From NCBI GenBank assembly GCA_041399205.1, contig JAWKTK010000007.1:248001-312000 (forward strand): DNA of 64,000 nt. Reading direction: 5' to 3'. The position numbers and the translations under genes are program-made. Origin of the DNA: JAGQOZ01 sp041399205 (GTDB lineage: Bacteria; Planctomycetota; Planctomycetia; Pirellulales; Pirellulaceae). The notes under the pieces were generated by a model, which saw only the letters and a list, made by a program, of their open reading frames with translations, ran no database searches and was not told where the DNA came from. Below, piece after piece: positions 61,304-64,000 of this stretch (position 1 is its first letter; each line of letters starts with the position of its first letter).

Positions 61304-62275
61304 CTATTGCGCTGGTGTGATTGTAATCTTTCGAAACTCCACTGGTCCGTGATCCCCTTGCAAATAAATTGGACCTGGTTCGCCTTCGGCGCTATCAAGA
61401 GCACCGCCCGTGATGCCCGGGATGTCCTGCCGATCGATCACTCGCTGGCCATTCAAATGCACGGTGATGGTTCGGCCCACCAATTCAATATCGTAAGTCT
61501 GCCATTCACCGGCTGCCTTGGCCGCATTGACGGACGGTGTCAGAAAACCATAAATGCCGCCAACTTTGTGGCTTTCCGGTTCGTCACCAAAATTGTCTTC
61601 AATCTGAAGTTCATGTCGACCTCGGAGATAAATCCCGCTGTTGCTGCCCGCCGGATACCGAAACTCCACATGCAACTTGAAGTCATCAAACGTTTGCGAA
61701 GTAGCAATGTTGTTGCCGGGTTCGGCGTTAACCAAGAGGCCGTGGTTCACGGTCCATCCGTTGGGAACATTCGGCAGCAGTGGCTTCCAGCCCGAAAGAT
61801 CTTGTCCATTAAACAGTTCGACCGGTTCGCCCCAAGTAGGCTCAGATTCCCGCTTAAGCGAAGGAGCTCGCACGCCGCTGAACTTAATCTGGCGTCCTTG
61901 ATTGTCAGTGGTTTTGCCGTGCAGATGGTCACCGTCAATGTGATCGACGTGGCATTCGCCCTGAAACGTCAAGTGGTCCTGTCGATCTTCCCATTGCTTG
62001 GGAATCGCGAACGAAAACGATTCGCCGTCGACCTTGATTTCTGCGATCGGCCGCGCACTCCCGAATTGGCCAACAAACGAACCAACTAGTGTCGAATAGC
62101 CGGACTTTCGCACTTCCAGCCACGAAGGGTAGTCTCCGTCTTCACCCTTTACGACAAGATCCCAGCGGCCAATCAGCGGATGCGGTTCTTGTTCCTGGCC
62201 CCAAGCCGTCATGTCACCCAGACAAACACTGGCCACGATAGCCCAGCACAAACAACAGACTTTTCTAACGGTCAT
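61304..62275 (-). CDS. DUF1080 (3-keto-disaccharide hydrolase-type) secreted protein
   Basis: The frame is intact over 323 residues. The GTG at 62278 also lies in frame, and the ATG at 62275 is preferred. A signal peptide (VCCLCWAIVASVCLGDMTAW) is followed by a beta-rich N-terminal half, then the DUF1080 domain from about residue 145 (PVELFNGQDLSGWKPL, FKLHVEFRYPAGSNSGIYLR, QTYDIELVGRTITVHLNGQR, GPIYLQGDHGPVEFRKITIT). This concanavalin-like fold is common in planctomycetes and is linked to cleavage of 3-keto-disaccharides or to carbohydrate binding. It is exported. The next gene upstream is the metal transporter, 55 bp away on the same strand. Confidence 0.87.
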   Translation of the reverse strand: MTVRKVCCLCWAIVASVCLGDMTAWGQEQEPHPLIGRWDLVVKGEDGDYPSWLEVRKSGYSTLVGSFVGQFGSARPIAEIKVDGESFSFAIPKQWEDRQDHLTFQGECHVDHIDGDHLHGKTTDNQGRQIKFSGVRAPSLKRESEPTWGEPVELFNGQDLSGWKPLLPNVPNGWTVNHGLLVNAEPGNNIATSQTFDDFKLHVEFRYPAGSNSGIYLRGRHELQIEDNFGDEPESHKVGGIYGFLTPSVNAAKAAGEWQTYDIELVGRTITVHLNGQRVIDRQDIPGITGGALDSAEGEPGPIYLQGDHGPVEFRKITITPAQ

Positions 62276-62332
62276 CACGAAACACCTCGATGATTGTTCT
62301 TTCAGTTTTCAGTTTTCTAAATCTCGAAATTC

Positions 62333-63865
62333 TTAATCTTCCGATGAAACCAACACCACCGTGATCTGATCTGCTTGGTCATGGTTCAGGTGGATGGTTC
62401 GACCATCTTCTAAGTGGAAGGTCCAAATTGCATCACCGTCTGTGCGAGGACCGGCAGTGATAATCGAGGAAACCGCAACATCAAATGCGGTCAATTCGTC
62501 GGCCACTTCCACCACTGTGGCCGACATATTTTCTCGTAACAGGCTGGCTTTGACCGGTTCGCCCGGAACCAAGTGCATGAAGTCTTCCGGGATCTCCTGA
62601 CCGTGCGGATCCAAAATGGGATGGCCCAGCATATCGTCCAGATAGTCGACTGTTTCTTCGTCGTGCAAGTGCTCCAGTTGATGGGCTTGATTGTGGAGTT
62701 CATCCAACGGCGTGCCGACATGTTGTAGATAGCTTTCCCAAAGCCGGTGAGCTCGCAACAAGCGCTTCGCTTCCAGTTCGCCTTCATCTGTCAGCGCCCA
62801 CGTACCGGACGATTCCGTCATTAAGTTTTGGCGTTCCAGCGACCGTAATGCTCGTCTCACCGCTTCATGCGAAGGTGAATCGTGCAGATGGCTGGTAATG
62901 TCAGCAAACGCCAAACGATTGTCCGACGAATAGCGAAACGTCCCCAAAATATCTTCGACCAAACGCTGAGGAACCATCGAACGACGTCGCAGCCAGTCGG
63001 CGATTAAGCCGTACTTTGGAGCCACGGCTAAAACCACCATGAATTGCAACGTGCTGGCAATCACGATAGACGGCCCCGTCGCCACTTTGCCAATCCAAGT
63101 GGATACATACAATCCGGCCACCACGCTGGTCACGCCAAACAACGCTGAAATCATCATCATGCGGCTGAGGCGATTACACAGGAGATAGGCAGTTGCTGCC
63201 GGAGTGACCAACAGTCCCACCACCAAAATCACGCCGACCACATTGACAGCGCTGACCACCACTAGCGATGTACAGGCGGTTAACACGTAATCTAACGCCA
63301 CGACCGGAAAACCCAACGAAGCGGCCATTACTGGATCGAAAGACGTCAATTGCAAATGCCGAAACAACAAGATAACGGTCGCCAAGACGATAGCCGCCAC
63401 AACCGCCATCAGCCACAAGTCTTCATCACCGACACCCAGCACCATGCCGGCAATAAAGTGATACAGATCAATGTGAATTCGATGACTGAACACCGACGCC
63501 AGCACTCCGCCGACGGCAAAAATTCCGGTGTACATAATGCCAATGGCGGTGTCTTCTTTGATCCGAGAGACCTTGGAGACAAAACTGATCAACGCCACCG
63601 TCACGATACCGGCCACAATGGAACCGATCAGCATGGCGGGCGCATGGGCCTCTACGCCAAACATCATTTGCATGAACAAGTAGCCCGCGGTGACTCCGGC
63701 CAGCATGGCATGCGAAAGTGCATCACCCAGGAACGCCATGCGGCGCAGAATGATAAAGCAGCCCATAACGCCGCAGACGATTGCTACAAGCGAACCGCCA
63801 AGCAGCGCCTTTTGAAACGCCTGACTCTCTAAAGGCGCGACGAACAGATCCCACGCCAAGCTCAT
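62333..63865 (-). CDS. Metal ABC transporter permease fused to a DtxR/MntR-type regulator
   Basis: The frame is intact over 510 residues. Residues 1 to about 290 form a ZnuB/MntB-type permease (FQKALLGGSLVAIVCGVMGC, MAFLGDALSHAMLAGV, AVNVVGVILVVGLLVTPAAT) with about eight helices. Residues from about 300 are a DtxR-family winged helix (HEAVRRALRSLERQNLMTES, GTWALTDEGELEAKRLLRAH) and its metal-binding/dimerisation domain (LEHLHDEETVDYLDDMLGHP, ILDPHGQEIPEDF), then a FeoA/SH3-like tail. The likely metal is manganese or iron, given the DtxR part. The cytosolic regulator domain may sense metal and gate transport. The start overlaps the stop of the ATPase gene (ATGA). Confidence 0.88.
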   Translation of the reverse strand: MSLAWDLFVAPLESQAFQKALLGGSLVAIVCGVMGCFIILRRMAFLGDALSHAMLAGVTAGYLFMQMMFGVEAHAPAMLIGSIVAGIVTVALISFVSKVSRIKEDTAIGIMYTGIFAVGGVLASVFSHRIHIDLYHFIAGMVLGVGDEDLWLMAVVAAIVLATVILLFRHLQLTSFDPVMAASLGFPVVALDYVLTACTSLVVVSAVNVVGVILVVGLLVTPAATAYLLCNRLSRMMMISALFGVTSVVAGLYVSTWIGKVATGPSIVIASTLQFMVVLAVAPKYGLIADWLRRRSMVPQRLVEDILGTFRYSSDNRLAFADITSHLHDSPSHEAVRRALRSLERQNLMTESSGTWALTDEGELEAKRLLRAHRLWESYLQHVGTPLDELHNQAHQLEHLHDEETVDYLDDMLGHPILDPHGQEIPEDFMHLVPGEPVKASLLRENMSATVVEVADELTAFDVAVSSIITAGPRTDGDAIWTFHLEDGRTIHLNHDQADQITVVLVSSED

Positions 63866-64000
63866 GGCGACACCTCGTCATCCGCAGCGAATTCGCTCGA
63901 TTGCATATCCGCAAACACTCGCAAATTGCCTTCGTACACTTCGCTCAATAATCGAGGATGCAGAACTGCTTGCGGCGGTCCAAAAGCAAATAGACGCTGT
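63862..64000 (-). CDS. Metal ABC transporter ATP-binding protein, C-terminal end (5' end off window)
   Basis: The minus strand is open from the right edge to a TGA at 63862. The visible tail reads QRLFAFGPPQAVLHPRLLSE and ends MQSSEFAADDEVSP. The AFGPPQAVL segment, followed by an L-x-x-x-Y, is the usual end of ZnuC/MntB-type ATPases (the F-G-P-x-x-x-V-L motif). The stop overlaps the start of the permease-regulator gene, so the two proteins are translated together. The nucleotide-binding motifs lie outside the window. Confidence 0.75.
   Translation of the reverse strand, partial: QRLFAFGPPQAVLHPRLLSEVYEGNLRVFADMQSSEFAADDEVSP

Overview
The window looks like a chromosomal segment of a planctomycete, probably from the Pirellulales. 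The grounds are family content: two DUF1559 pilin-like proteins, a BBP7-type outer-membrane protein, a PSD1 cytochrome protein (DUF1549/DUF1553) next to a DUF1501 protein, a DUF1080 protein, a PEP-CTERM protein, and several very large secreted proteins. Most of those large proteins carry an N-terminal LE-x-R-x-x-L motif and a C-terminal dockerin-like calcium module. REP-like palindromic repeats of two families also occur. No tRNA, rRNA, CRISPR array, transposase or phage gene was found.

Layout. 0-7 kb: an RNase Z-like metallo-hydrolase (off the left edge), a DUF1559 gene, an S41 protease, a HEAT-repeat lipoprotein, an unknown conserved protein and a BBP7 porin-like protein. 7-14.6 kb: one giant DUF11 plus Cna-B/SdrD-type adhesin-like gene. 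14.8-17.8 kb: two CBS-domain genes divergent from a YidE/AspT-type antiporter. 17.9-23.2 kb: a large FG-GAP/VCBS gene. 23.4-23.7 kb: REP-like repeats. 23.7-25.3 kb: not resolved. 25.3-28.5 kb: rhomboid protease, SDR oxidoreductase and Gfo/Idh/MocA oxidoreductase, all on the minus strand. 28.9-32.7 kb: a conserved secreted protein, thiS, thiG and a DinG-like helicase, all on the plus strand. 32.8-36.8 kb: a lamin-tail/CotH/dockerin gene. 37.3-38.3 kb: a second DUF1559 gene. 38.6-43.4 kb: two tandem translationally coupled VCBS genes plus a relic of a third copy. 43.5-51.0 kb: PSD1, DUF1501 and a two-domain D-aminoacylase/serine hydrolase, with a repeat array inside the cluster. 51.3-54.3 kb: a DevBCA/MacAB-like exporter operon. 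54.4-64 kb: CutC with a zinc-ribbon tail, a broken PEP-CTERM gene, an intact lamin-tail/CotH/dockerin protein, a hypothetical, a DUF1080 protein, and a metal ABC permease fused to a DtxR/MntR-type regulator, followed by the end of its ATPase partner.

Reading-frame quality differs sharply along the window. From about 12.3 to 41.1 kb nearly every gene is broken by repeated one-base indels while the protein sense survives in shifting frames, including in thiS and thiG. From 41.1 to 64 kb almost every gene is open from start to stop. Many of the indels are homopolymer length changes and some compensate each other, so assembly or read error is at least as likely as true gene decay. Boundaries given for broken genes are reconstructions from shifting frames.

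The most interesting biology seen is: (1) the fused amidohydrolase/beta-lactamase-fold enzyme downstream of PSD1 and DUF1501, with an altered metal motif; (2) a repeat array that has copied the last 15 bases of the PSD1 gene four times; (3) the ATGA-coupled tandem VCBS genes with a third-copy remnant; (4) the recurring LE-x-R / dockerin bipartite architecture of the giant secreted proteins; (5) the transporter-regulator fusion and the CutC-zinc ribbon fusion.
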